Assembly (NCBI GenBank): GCA_051294375.1
Contig: CM119267.1
Location: 15,416,105 to 15,480,104, forward strand
Direction: 5' to 3'
DNA from: Paraspadella gotoi
Lineage: Eukaryota; Chaetognatha
Length of the DNA stretch: 64,000 nucleotides
Positions 23,301 to 34,463 of this stretch are shown piece by piece. The stretch's first letter is position 1; each line of letters begins with the position of its first letter. Both the position numbers and the translations under genes were made by a program. The notes under the pieces were generated by a model, which saw only the letters and a list, made by a program, of their open reading frames with translations, made no database searches and was not told the DNA's origin.

Positions 23301-26300
23301 CCATGATTGAGGAAGATGTTAATCCACGACCCAACAACGCTATGATGGCATGAAGACATGTTAAGGGAGATCCTAAAACACCAGCATCCTGAAGTTCTGC
23401 CTTGTTTGTTGGCTTCTTAGTGTCAAAACCTAACAAAAAATGGGCGAGATTTGGCGAGGGATGATCTATAAGACTCTCGAGTATGAGCTGTAAAATATTT
23501 TGGCGAGAAGCGACTCTTTGAGCAATTTCCGGATCAGAATCTTCTGATATTTGATCACTTTCCTCAGCTTCTAAACATTCAACAAATCCATGAAGTATTT
23601 CAGCAGAAAGTTTGAAGGAAGTCAGCAAAGAAACGAGCTCTTTTTGCATTATGGGACTTTTAGCAATAGATTTGATGATCTCAACAGCACAAAAAGAATG
23701 TTCTGGCAGGCTCATATTAAAAGTTATGAATATAGAAATGGTTGTAATATGGTCATTGGCCCCGGTCCGAGGGTTAATAGTAGTCAATAATGAATCTAAC
23801 TTGGTTAATAGCAAGGGAGATCCGGTCTCTCGAATAGCATCTAAAAACAACTGCTGTTTTTCTAACGTTGTTACTATTAGTTTTAAAGCATAAATTGTTG
23901 CCATTTTCTGGGCTTCAGGCGTAATCGGAGGATAGGCAAGCATCGATGAGCTAATTTCGAAGAGTAAAAGTAATATTTTTTTAAGCAACGCCCCATCTGT
24001 CAACAGATGCACCATAAGAACGAATCCTGGCGGTTTGGCAGATTCAACACTTCCCAATCCTTGCACTTCAACTGTCTGTTCTCCGAAGTGCTCAATAGCC
24101 ACCTCATATTGATTCAACAACTTTAACAAAATTTTCAAAACAGCAGTAGCTATTTCCCACTTTTGATTTGCATCTTTGTAAGCTCTTTGATCAAACTTAA
24201 GAAAGACTTCATTGATGAGGTACTCAAGATACGGACCAAAGCCTGGAATTCTCATTCCAGCGCCCAAGGCAGAAGGAATAGGAATATCTGTGAGAACATC
24301 GAGAAGTCGAATAAAGGCTAAAGTTATGGGGTACTCTTCGTTCCGCGACTCAACCTCCAATAGTTCCATTTCTATGTCTGAGGAACGCTCAATCTTTTTC
24401 ACAGTCTGAAAAACTTGCGACGCTTCCAAAGCTTGCCAAAGACTAAGGGCTACTTCCGGCATTGAGGCAAAGGCAGAAAGGACGTCAAACAGCGCTGCCT
24501 TTAAATTTGGTGGCACGGAGCATCCGGCCAAACCGAGAAACAACACGGCTACTGAGTAACGAGGATCTTCAATCAGCGACAGGCGTGCTGCCTCGTCATG
24601 GCGAATCACGACCTCCATAAGTCGCAAGACAGCTAATAAACCATCGAGCTCCTGACCGCTGATACTGCCACCTAAACTGGCACGTGTACCAGATGTGGCA
24701 ACAGAGGCCTCGTGTCTTAAGGCTACGAAATATTGGTTGAGGGATGAGAAAAAATGATCCCACGACACTGAAGATCCATGCGTCCCTTTTAAGTGCGAAC
24801 CCTGAGATCCATTGACCTTCAATAAATTGTTAACATGTTTAGCCGAGTTTCTTCCGTTGGCAAGACCACGAAGCATTCGTAAGTAAGGGACAAAGATTGA
24901 CGGGTATAAGAGCTCGCCGCTGGAGCGGACAAATTTGTGAAGAGAAACTTGACGTTGGGGTGGCGTCGAAGAAGAGACAGGTCGGGAGAATGTAGATGAG
25001 AAAGATGAAGGAATCAAGGATGATGAAAACGCGGTAGAAAGGTTTAGGTCGGAGCCTTGGGTTGGACACCAATATTCAAGGGAGAGCTCTAAGCCAAGAG
25101 GATCTTTTGAGTAGAATTCGCCTATCACTTCCAGAAGATTTTGAAACTCTTTTCCAGCGGAAGCAGAGGCGTTGGTTGGTGGATCGCGACCTTCTTGAAG
25201 GCAGGTCAGAAGAGTACGGGCGTGTTCATCAGCGCGATTTCTAAGTTCTTTTAGCTTCGCGGGCATTTGAACAATAAGATCGGTGATGAGGCGATGGACA
25301 GCTCGCTGGAAAAATTCGTCCCCTGTTAGAGGAAATTAGAAATTAAATAAGGAAATTAAATTATTTCAAGTAGCAAGCACTATAACTAGTCGAACCGTAA
25401 AAGGCAGATGATTTAAGAATGCCTTCCATAATGAAATCTAGAGCGCCATTGGAAAGTCCTTGCTCGACAATGGCTTCATCTTGTTCCAACACTTCGGTAG
25501 CAGGCATTGGCGCCGGTGCTCCTCCAATGTTCAGCGTCGTGGACGACTGATGAAGCCCTCCCCTATTTGACAATTGACGAAGCGCTAAGCCCCACGCTAA
25601 TTGGACGACGCCCAAGGCGCCCACTGAATTCCAGGTCGTTGTTGGACCAAGGCACAGCTGATTGTGAATCTGAATGTAAAAATTTAAATATTACAGGTAC
25701 CAATTAACAGGTATTTTTTAAAAAAATTTCCGACTTATGTTACCTGTTTCATGTATTCTACGTTGGACGTCATTGGCAGACGTTGCAAAATTTCGTCCGA
25801 ATCCTCTGAGGATTCGAGAATGGAAACGTCGACGGCGTAAAGACAACTCATCAACAGAGTAAGCGACATTCCGCCTAAAAAAAAAAAATCAATAGACGAC
25901 TATCGAGACTATTCAGACCAAAATTTTCCCTCGCGAACCCATGGAGGCGTCGACGCTGGAAGATAAAACGTCCCGCTCCCTGAAAAAAGCCAACAAGCGC
26001 TTCGTGTCCTCGAGATTCAATCCAGTTTGGGCGGAGAGTGCAAAAATGATTTCTGTCATGGCCAATCCGCTGTCGTAGTAGATATCTCGAACCTGAAAAA
26101 ATTCAAATGAATTGTTAAAATTTCAATTTTTTTTCCATTTTTACTTAAATAGTGTTCGTTCGTTAAAAAAATAAAAAGCACCTGCTTCCTGTGCTTAGGT
26201 AGACCGATCCCCCTTTCGGAACTCAGCTTTTCTGACTCGGCCACCCAATCGAAGGCGCAGACGAGATCGAGCAGCTGACCGACGATTCCGACGGCCACCA

Positions 26301-27320
26301 ACTCTTCGGTCAACTGTTGAGCAAAGACCGACACTTCGGGCGACAGATTGAGCGTCCAGCACCGACCGGGTCGAGCCTAAAATAAGGTTATTGGTCGTAC
26401 AGCCTAATAGTATTTAAATTACTTTGATGACAAGACGTTAAACTTTTAGTTTAATTGAATTAAATTTGATACAAAATAAAAAATTCGCATAGATTCACCT
26501 GCATAAGCGTCCTAAGAGCCCAGAGCAGCTTTCGTTGGGAGTCGTAGTAAAGCACAACGGCGACGAGGCCGCGACTTAGACCTGGAAAGTAGGGTTGCTG
26601 CGATTCGGCAGCCTCCAAAAGCCGCACCGCTGCCATCTCGTTCAAGTTGAACAAGTCGCTTAGAATGACGGCCTCGTCGACGAACCGCTTATCCCACTGG
26701 GATGACGCCTTACCACGAAAAAACAAAACATTTCGATATTACACAACCTCGATTTAAATTTAATGACCTTTCTCACAGCAAATACCTCCGTGGCTTCTTT
26801 CAACAGTTTTGTTCTTTGAGGCGCATTTCTGGGTGGATTTTTGAGGAGAGACTTTATTCTGGGCATCAACGCCTTTGTCGCGTTCTGTAACGAAAAATAT
26901 AAAAAGAGCGAAATTAAAAATAATAGCGTATCTAATATCTATCAAAAACTTCGGTCATATAACTAAAGAAATTAAAAATCTAGATACCGGAATTGCTTGC
27001 ATGTTTTTAAATAACTTTCCAATTAATCAACATAAATCTCTCAACAATTTTTGTGAAACACCAGGGCAAGCTCCCACTTGTAAATCTCTGAACGATTCCA
27101 TCTGCTTCTGCTTGACGACTGATTCGACGAGGGCGTTAAACTGAGAATTCTGAACCCAGAGATTTTCCCCTGCCGCCCAGGAGTCGCCGCCGCCGCCGCC
27201 GCCGAGCGAAGGCGTGGAAAACGACATTACGCCGGAGAGGGAGTGGGAGACAGCGGCGTGGGTCATGACCCCGCTGCCCGACGTTTGAAACGCCGAAAAT
27301 CCGTTAAACAAAGACGTCAT
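20359..27320 (-). CDS. NUP205: Nuclear pore complex protein NUP205
   Basis: Eight exons: 27320-27078, 26884-26786, 26708-26499, 26376-26182, 26092-25939, 25874-25744, 25669-25396 and one giant exon 25322-20359; total 2089 residues (human 2012). Blocks matching human NUP205 run the full length: SLLKNPPRNAPQ, LSDLFNLNEMAAVRLLEAAE, SQQPYFPGLSRGLVAVVLYY, WTLNLSPEV, KLKELRNRADEHAR, LELSLEYWCPT, PPQRQVSLHKFVR, NNLLKVNGS, VARDACDAHHVGKMLALSLL and a C-terminal FSFLLAMVRRLKR. NUP205 is an alpha-solenoid scaffold of the inner ring. The N-terminus before NLW is unusual, containing SSG/Gly-rich sequence with LGGGGGGDS. Exon 4 and exon 7 donors are GTTCG-type, accepted because only they keep frame. All seven introns lie in the first 22% of the coding sequence. 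POLR1G-like ends 179 nt upstream. Confidence 0.96.
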
Positions 27321-27352
27321 GAGTTTTTCGTTTTACGGGCGTTGTAAAATAT

Positions 27353-27367
27353 CTGAATTGAGAATTA
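27353..27367 (-). other. Candidate 3' splice site upstream of NUP205
   Basis: TAATTCTCAATTCAG on the minus strand ends 32 nt before the ATG, inside the 179-nt gap after the POLR1G-like gene. Confidence 0.35.
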
Positions 27368-27499
27368 CAATCAAAAATAACAAATCGCTTTGACTATAAA
27401 ATTTGATATTATAATTTTATAAGAACGAATGAACAAACAAAAAACAGTCAATTAGTAACTCTTAAAGTTAGACTTAATTTCTAAAATATCGTTTCCCCT

Positions 27500-30400
27500 T
27501 TAAGCGTTGATTTTTTCATTGCCTTCTCGATTTTCCTTTCTTTTTTTCTTCTTCTTCTTAATTTTTTCAACTGTCAAAGGTTGGTCATCAGATGTTTCAG
27601 TTTCATAAATAAGTTTATCGTCTTTTTCCTCTTTCCTGTCTTCAACGTCTGTCCTTTCTGTCTCAACCGAGCTCTCGGGTTTGGTCGCAATCGATCCTTT
27701 TTCCCTTTTCTTTTTTTTCTTTTTTTTATCATCGACCTCCATTACGTTCGAGCCGGATTCCTGATTGTCAGAGCAAGCCAGAAGAGAGAGATCCTGATCC
27801 AGGCGCCGGTCCTCCGAAGAACGCTCATTTCGGGATTTCTTTCTCATTGTGTCCGCAATATCAGCCTCATTCGATTCCATTTTCTTCTTTTTCATCTTTT
27901 TTTTCTTTTTTCTCATTTCACCCTCGACATTCGTCATGATTTGGGTTTTGGTTGACTCAACCCCACTTTGAAACTGTTGGCCATCCGACGCGATCTTATG
28001 AGTATCATTTTGTTTGCTTTGTTCTTTTTTCGGCGTCACTGGTAATTCAAAGCTCAGATCAAAAGAAAGAGAGAGATCCTGATCTTCATTTTTCTTTTCC
28101 ATCTTCGTAGCTTCGGGTTGGTCGCAAGTATTCAGGGTAGTTGTGGGGGTGGGCCCGACAGCGGTGTCTCTAGACGTAGGAGAATCTCGGAGCTCATCCA
28201 TGGTCGCGGAAGCTTCTGCCTCATTTCTCGCTGAAATTAGATCCGGAACTGACGCGCCTTGAGACAAGTCAGAAGATAAAGTTTGGTAGAGACTTTGATT
28301 TTTTTTCTTTTTCTTCTTTTTGGGTTCATAACTCGTCTCGTCCATCGCACCATCACAACGTTTCGATTCTTCCCCCTTCCGTTTCTTTTCCTTTTTATCA
28401 TTTCTCTTTTTCTCCCGAACATCGACTTGATCTTGATTCGGAAGAGTCTGGTCAGCGTCCTCTACTACTTCCAGTTTTCTCTTCTTTTTCTTCTCTTTGG
28501 TTCTCTCAATTTCGGATTGGCTATTAATTTCTTTTATCGCTTCTTCACTCTTGGCCTCATTGCCGCTCACGCTCTTTTCTCTTTTTCTTTTTTTTTTCTT
28601 TTTCTTCACTGCTTCCATTTCTTCATCGAGAAATTGAGTGGTCATTTCTTCATTTCGAGTCTCGTTGCCGATCAAGCTTGTCGCCTCGCTGTCTTCTCTT
28701 TTTCGCTTTTTCTTTTTCTTCACTTTATTTCCCGAGTGATACGGAGAATTATCAACATTGGATTCAATGCTACTTTTTTCAGATATTTTCTCCACATCGA
28801 AAACCGTGGACCGAGTGACGTCAAGGTTTTCGTCAACACTTTCTCTATGGACCTCGGTATCATTGGTCACGTGAGCACTTTCGCACTCGGTGGCGTCAAT
28901 CCCTTCACGAATTCGCTTTTTTTGTTTCTTTTTCTTCTTCTTATGACTTAGAGACTCATTCTCGGTCATCATTGTTATCGTTGTGGATTTCGCTTCCAAG
29001 GATTCCACTGTGTCATGGAACTCGTCCGCCAGACTGGGTTGAGCCGAAGCGAAGGACTCCTTATCCTCGGCTTCATCTCTGAAAGAGTCGAGGCTCGATT
29101 CTTCGGTTGTCGCCACTTTCGATTCCATATCTTTCTCAACGAAATTCTCGTCGTCGTATTCCGGTCTACAAAGATCCTCATTAAAATCTGAACTTTGACT
29201 TTCTTTTCTCGATTCTACGTCCGACATCTTCGTTTGATCCGAATCGGGGATGCTTTCCTCCATTTCCTTGGGGCCGTCGTTTTCGTCATTCCCCCATTTA
29301 TCAACGGTCGTTTTTTTTTCGTTAGAATTGGCGGGCGATTCGTCTCTGTCATAACTAGTATTCTTGGTTTTGTTAGAGATACTTTTTTCCAGACCCGAAT
29401 TCCGTTTTTCTGCTGCCCCTTGGGACGATTTCCTAAAATGATCTTCTTCCACCAGCCTCGTCTTCGTCACCTCCTCCAACCCAATCTCTCCACAGAATTT
29501 GCTCAATCCCGCCAAATAAGTTCGAGACTTCGTGCTCGGCGAAAGAAAAAGAGGGGCCGCTAGTTGCGACGCCGGAGAGCCGAACGGCGCCGCTCCGAAA
29601 GCTGGGGCCGTTTGAATCCGCTTTTGCACGGTAACGACCGGAACCCGAAGAGGAGCCGCACGCAACGCCCCGATTTCTCCGTCGCTGATCATCGGCAGAT
29701 ATTTGTGGGAGGGTTTGGCCATGGAGACGCACTGCACGACTGCATCGTTGGCGGCCGAACTCATTGAAAACGTGTCGGCGCCCGACAACGGTATATCCAC
29801 TTCCATCTGCTTTCTATCGGCGACGAGAAAGGCAGGGATGCGGAGAATCGCCAATTTGTAGCGAGGATCAGCCAACTTGTGCGCCAGGTCGCGACACTCG
29901 TACGATTTAGATGCTCTATAGCCGGCGACGGGCGCCGCGATGGGAAGTTTCGCCATTTCGACCCGCGCCTTCTCATCGACGGGAGCTTCGGTCAGTTTCG
30001 TCATGTCGAAATCGTTAAATAAATCCGGTTCGGACTCCGTGTCACTCAAAGCGTCAAAAAACGAGAGATTGTCCTTAAACGCCGACTGCTCGATGGGCGG
30101 CTTCCTCGCGGATTTCGCCGCCGACTTGGCCGCTGATTTCGCCTCCTTCTCCGGACTTTTCGTGGCCTTCGACAATTCCTGGGAAGGTTTTTCCCGAGTC
30201 CCGAGGCTTTTCTTCCGGCCACCGATCGAGGAGCGTTGAGTGGAAATCGCCTGACTAGAGGGGATAAAGTCGTCGGCATCGGCTTCTGATTCCGAGTTCA
30301 AAGTCTCCACTGCCGACAAGCAGTTGGAGGAGAGGATGGTCTCATTATTCGAGGGCGTCAAGTCGGCGCGAGGCGTCGCCCTGGATTCGTGATTCTCTTT

Positions 30401-30607
30401 TTTCTTCTTTTCCGATTCGGCGCGAGGGTCGCCGCCAGTCGGTTTAATCTTATTAGGCGTCGCGTTGGCATCGCGAGCGACGGGAGCGTGTGTCGGCGAG
30501 GCCTTTGAGGATTCGAGTTTCTCGACTGCTTCGGGCGGCGAATTCTCCGCGCCGTAGAGTCCTTCCAGCATGTTGTTGAGGTCGTCGTCGGAATCGGACG
30601 TTGCCAT
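27500..30607 (-). CDS. POLR1G: POLR1G/RPA34-like RNA polymerase I subunit (CD3EAP), intronless
   Basis: One frame of 1035 residues starting at the ATG encoding MATSDSDDDLNN; the frame is open further upstream but without an ATG. Residues about 235-380 contain YKLAILRIPAFL then MEVDIPLSG, with later CVSMAKPSHKYLPMI and APLRVPVVTVQKR; this resembles the RPA34 fold of human POLR1G (LWLIQAPADFAP, HVPLSG, TLRILEGPQ). The remainder is an exceptionally long lysine-rich tail with at least ten KKKKKRK-type clusters separated by acidic Ser/Glu stretches, the same layout as the shorter POLR1G tail (human about 510 residues). POLR1G pairs with POLR1E in the Pol I stalk-lobe heterodimer and is nucleolar. 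The N-terminal 230 residues are disordered and acidic. No introns are visible although most neighbours have several. Other nucleolar KKKR proteins are possible, so orthology is moderate. Confidence 0.6.
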   Translation of the reverse strand: MATSDSDDDLNNMLEGLYGAENSPPEAVEKLESSKASPTHAPVARDANATPNKIKPTGGDPRAESEKKKKENHESRATPRADLTPSNNETILSSNCLSAVETLNSESEADADDFIPSSQAISTQRSSIGGRKKSLGTREKPSQELSKATKSPEKEAKSAAKSAAKSARKPPIEQSAFKDNLSFFDALSDTESEPDLFNDFDMTKLTEAPVDEKARVEMAKLPIAAPVAGYRASKSYECRDLAHKLADPRYKLAILRIPAFLVADRKQMEVDIPLSGADTFSMSSAANDAVVQCVSMAKPSHKYLPMISDGEIGALRAAPLRVPVVTVQKRIQTAPAFGAAPFGSPASQLAAPLFLSPSTKSRTYLAGLSKFCGEIGLEEVTKTRLVEEDHFRKSSQGAAEKRNSGLEKSISNKTKNTSYDRDESPANSNEKKTTVDKWGNDENDGPKEMEESIPDSDQTKMSDVESRKESQSSDFNEDLCRPEYDDENFVEKDMESKVATTEESSLDSFRDEAEDKESFASAQPSLADEFHDTVESLEAKSTTITMMTENESLSHKKKKKKQKKRIREGIDATECESAHVTNDTEVHRESVDENLDVTRSTVFDVEKISEKSSIESNVDNSPYHSGNKVKKKKKRKREDSEATSLIGNETRNEEMTTQFLDEEMEAVKKKKKKRKREKSVSGNEAKSEEAIKEINSQSEIERTKEKKKKRKLEVVEDADQTLPNQDQVDVREKKRNDKKEKKRKGEESKRCDGAMDETSYEPKKKKKKKNQSLYQTLSSDLSQGASVPDLISARNEAEASATMDELRDSPTSRDTAVGPTPTTTLNTCDQPEATKMEKKNEDQDLSLSFDLSFELPVTPKKEQSKQNDTHKIASDGQQFQSGVESTKTQIMTNVEGEMRKKKKKMKKKKMESNEADIADTMRKKSRNERSSEDRRLDQDLSLLACSDNQESGSNVMEVDDKKKKKKKREKGSIATKPESSVETERTDVEDRKEEKDDKLIYETETSDDQPLTVEKIKKKKKKRKENREGNEKINA

Positions 30608-31439
30608 TCTGCTCAAGGCAACACGTCGGCCTGCTAAGATTAATTCCTATTAGATATTTGAATATGAAAAGACCAGCAAAAGTTGGAGCTCAAGCTTCAG
30701 AACGTGTAACGGAAGATTTTATGGTTCGTGCCATTATCTGAAAACGGCACGTGAAGGCAAAAAAATGAAGCCGTTTTTGTTTTCTTAACAGAGACCAACA
30801 AGGCTGCCTTTTTTGAGCCGACGCCATTGAACAACAAATTTAATCTTCTGAAACAAATGAACGTGCAAAGGCCCCAAAAATTAATTCCGCGACTAGGATA
30901 GCTTATCAAGTGTAAAAAAACACTTAAAAGTGAACTATGGTCATTAAAACTGAAAATCACTAATTCAAGTTGAAACAACCTGTCGAGCCATATATTAAAT
31001 AAAAACGATCCAATGATTCAGTCTTGATAACGCAAGGAATACAATTTTCCGGCCTAAACAAAAGACGTTTTGCTGACTTAGGGTTTGCATTGTGAGACTT
31101 AGTAGGGCTATCTTGCCCCTAACTTTGGATAGGCTTTGGTGGTTGAAGGCCTCCATCACTCTTACAAGATAATGATATAGTCGGTCCCTGCAAGCCTTCA
31201 ATAAAGACTGTCACAGTCTCGTTCATTCACTCCCTCTTCATTTTACTTCTACTTTATTTATTATTCAGTTTCTCTGGATAAAAATGTCAGTTCAATAAAA
31301 TTTTAAACGAGAGATTCAAGGCAAAGGTATATTTCTCGAAAATTAAACAAATTCATAAAAAATAAACATTTAAGTAAATTTGGATGTTTAGAGAGAAGAT
31401 TTTCAATCAGAAGTTGATGGTAAAACGATCAGGAGGCAA
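30608..31439. other. Intergenic spacer with a repeat A copy
   Basis: About 830 nt between ORC3 and the POLR1G-like start. Apart from the repeat A copy at 31090-31245 it is AT-rich and featureless. Confidence 0.45.
31090..31245 (-). repeat. Repeat family A, 3'-truncated copy
   Basis: The reverse complement begins GGGAGTGAATGAACGAGACTG, matching the unit start GGGAGTGAATAAACGAGACTG, and continues through CTTGCAGGGACC, TTATCTTGTAAGAGTGATGG, AGGCCTTCAACCACCAAAGC to GGGGCAAGATAGC, where similarity stops. The hairpin tail present in other copies is missing. Confidence 0.8.
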
Positions 31440-34400
31440 TTAAGATCCCCAAGTGAGCCTTATCACGTGATCGGTTTTTTTGGTTGTAGGTCCGATGAAG
31501 CCAAGAAACTGCAATTCTGAAACGGCCCGGATGAATCGCGCCTGAAGGACCGGATCCGGCTTTTTTCCGTCCGCCTCATCTAAAAAATGTTGTTTACTCG
31601 AGTTTGGTCATTTTATTATATTATCAAATTTGAAAATAATAAGACCTTTTTCTTCGTTTCCATCTTCGTGCCCGACTCGAACCACCTGAACAAAAGCCTG
31701 CAGCCAATCGTAAAGGTTTATATATCTAGGGCATTCTTGGTGCAGTTTGTAAGCGACCGAGACGTCAGGATAAGTAGCCAAGATTCTGTTCTTGTCCTCG
31801 ACGCCACCCTTGCAACATTCGCACTGGAGGTAGAGTTGCGGTAAAGCTAAGGCCCGAGATATCGATGCCCTCGGCGCCGGATTGAGAATCGCGCGGAGAT
31901 GGTGATGCCGATCGAAGTAAATCGCCTCGTGAAAGATCTGGCTTTTCGGCGACAATACGGTCGTTCTGAAAAAATCATCCAGGACGTCGAGCGTCTCCTT
32001 TCGGATTTTTTCGAAGCGCGAGAGAGACGGCGTTTTGGCGGCCATCTGCGTCTGCAGCGAAGCCTTTAACTCGTGGAGTTTGAGGCCTTTCTTCACCCCC
32101 GGTTTGACGGTCTTCGTCGAGGGGACGAAAGGCGACGAAGAAGCGCGGGTCTCCGCTTCTTCTTCCTTCTCGTTGTCGACATCAACGAGACGTCGCACGA
32201 AGTCCAACAACTTTTCCGTCAACTCTGCCACCAACTTTGACGACTCCAGCTTCTCGTCCGCTACTTCCTTCACAACAGCCTCTAACTTTCCGGTTAATTC
32301 CTCTTTACCCAACATCCTTAGCAACTGCATGGCGTGGGCGTAGACAGGACACTCCTTAGCGTCCAATTTGAGGTGCGTCTCGTAAAGGGCGTGGAGGCGC
32401 TGGCCAAACGGACGGCGAGGTAGATTGCGTCCCAGGACGAAAAGGAGGCGAACGGCGGCGAGAAAGTCGCGGTGCCTGTCGTGAAGCTGAAGGATCTTTG
32501 ACTGAAGGAATCCACGAAAAGGCGAATCCAAAGCCAGGGCACTTCGAGTCTCTTCGTTCGCGGACTCTAGATATTCCTAAAAAAAAAAACACCATAAAGG
32601 ATAAAATAAAATCAATTACCCTCCAGGGTATCACCTTGAACGAGGGAATAGCTTTAATTGCGCCGATGTCCTCTTTTCCCAGCCTTTGGACTCTTTTGAC
32701 CACGTCATTTTTTTCACAACAAAAATAACTGATAGGATTTCCGAGAAAATGTTCTATGAGGCAGACCTGCAAATGGAAAAAACAAAAATATCCTTAAAAC
32801 AATACATTTTTCTCTCGCTTTCTTTCTCTCCATCAAAATATCGGCTCTTTGGTCAATCAACGACCTTTAAAGTTTAAACGACCTGCAAACTGGCCACAAA
32901 ATTGGAGACGGAAAAATCGTGATAGTGAAAGACTTCACGGAGAAAGGCGAAAATTTTGGGGCCGAGTTTGAAGGGAAAGTCGGGCGCCAAGAGCGTCTGA
33001 TCGATGAGCGCCGAAAGGTAATCGACGGCCAAAGGGGATTGAAAAGTTTGTATGGCCAAAAGCGAAGAGACAGAGTGAGAGAGGAGTTGGTGGACTGTGG
33101 TCACTGAAGTCGCGATGCTACCATAATAATTAGGAAAATGAAAAATGTCAAAACGGATTAATTCAATTTTCACTTTTTTAACAGCTGACCTAAAAATAAA
33201 AACGAAAGGAACGCCCTCGGATCCGTGATGACCGGAACAAGAGACAATGAGCCGTTCCAAGACACCGGAATCAAACCTCTCCAGATCTTCGAAGACCACG
33301 ACGACGGGAGCCCGGTCGGGAACCTACTGAATAGGAGGAGAGATCACAATCAAAATTCCACAAATATCTCACAACAAGCGATCGTACCGTTTCCTTGTAC
33401 CAAGCGGTCAACACGGGCAGAGTGCAAAGCGAAGTTTTCCTTCGCTTAGCACCAACGGCGGTTCCCACGTCCTCGTCGTCTTCATCTTCGTTGGTCGTAT
33501 CCAGAGACGAGGCTATAGAATTAAACGAGGCGCGGTTATAATGATTGTCAAACTTGTGTAATGTATATATAAGTATACAAGAATAGGAAGATTGGTGAAC
33601 CTTGCGAAGACGGCAACGATTCGTTATTTATCAATTGAGAGACCAAATTAACCATCGTGTTCCGCACATTGCCGCAATTGTTGCTATTTAATGTCACGAT
33701 ATAAGGGGAGATTTTGTCCTGAAAATAAATCCTTATTATAACAATATCTGTAGATACTGAATACTGATCAATATCTATTTCTTTTGGGCAGACCAAATTG
33801 AATTTTTTACCTCGATTTTCTCCTTTAAAGTTTTCATAGCCAATTGATGGTCGGTCAGATTAACCCCTAACACCACAGCGCCGGTAGGTATACTCCCTAA
33901 GAAATGAATGATCATTGGAGTTGTATCAAGAGCCTAAACGGATTCAACCGATCAGAACGACTAAGAAGCAACCGAGGTCAGAGATCAGTTTAAATTCAAA
34001 ACTACGACTCGATTGCTAAACCTAGATAAACGGTTTATTTTCCACGACACTATTCTAAACTACGTATTAGTCTATTTTCTACTATTGTACTATTCTCCAT
34101 TCCTTCACCTGCCCCTTCTTTTTCTTTCCTCATTCTCGCGGCCTGAGTTTCGACGAAAGCGACGACGGCGTCGAAGACTTTAAGGTGAAGTTCCTTTTTG
34201 AGTTTTGACTCGCCGTCTCGGGCCAGTCGATCCAACAGCGTCTGTAATGTAGCGAGACGCATCGCCAACCATTTGCCCTGACCGAATAAAGCGTCGGGGT
34301 TGTCTGCCGGCGGTAAAACGGATTCGGCGGCGGCCACGTCGTCTTCGTCCATGTCCAAGTAATTTTTTAACTCGAGTCTCGACCTCCGGCCCTTGGAAGC

Positions 34401-34463
34401 GAAGCATCCCCGTGAAATGGCTGAGGCCTGAGAGGCCGAAGCCTGAGAACAAGAGATTTCCAT
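31440..34463 (-). CDS. ORC3: Origin recognition complex subunit 3
   Basis: Nine exons: 34463 to about 34083, 33933-33811, 33718-33601, 33512-33388, 33323-33190, 33117-32883, 32766-32635, 32576-31646, 31579-31440; about 772 residues (human 711). Matching blocks: [12 protein letters not shown] at the N-terminus, [33 protein letters not shown] (the degenerate AAA+ beta-strand of ORC3), [75 protein letters not shown] and [16 protein letters not shown] with final [14 protein letters not shown]3 is a core subunit of the origin-binding complex that loads MCM2-7; it lacks ATPase motifs. The first exon's donor is uncertain: the ATA/GTAGAA junction keeps frame. A charged insert ([12 protein letters not shown]) sits before the AAA+-like region. 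Confidence 0.93.

Noticed and set aside
28283-28951. 222-codon plus-strand frame opposite the lysine-rich gene
   Set aside because: It is the antisense shadow of AAA/AAG lysine codons, giving an artificial Phe/Leu-rich sequence.
30607-30616. Longer start for the POLR1G-like protein three codons upstream
   Set aside because: The upstream codon is TTG, not ATG; the first ATG gives MATSDSDDD.
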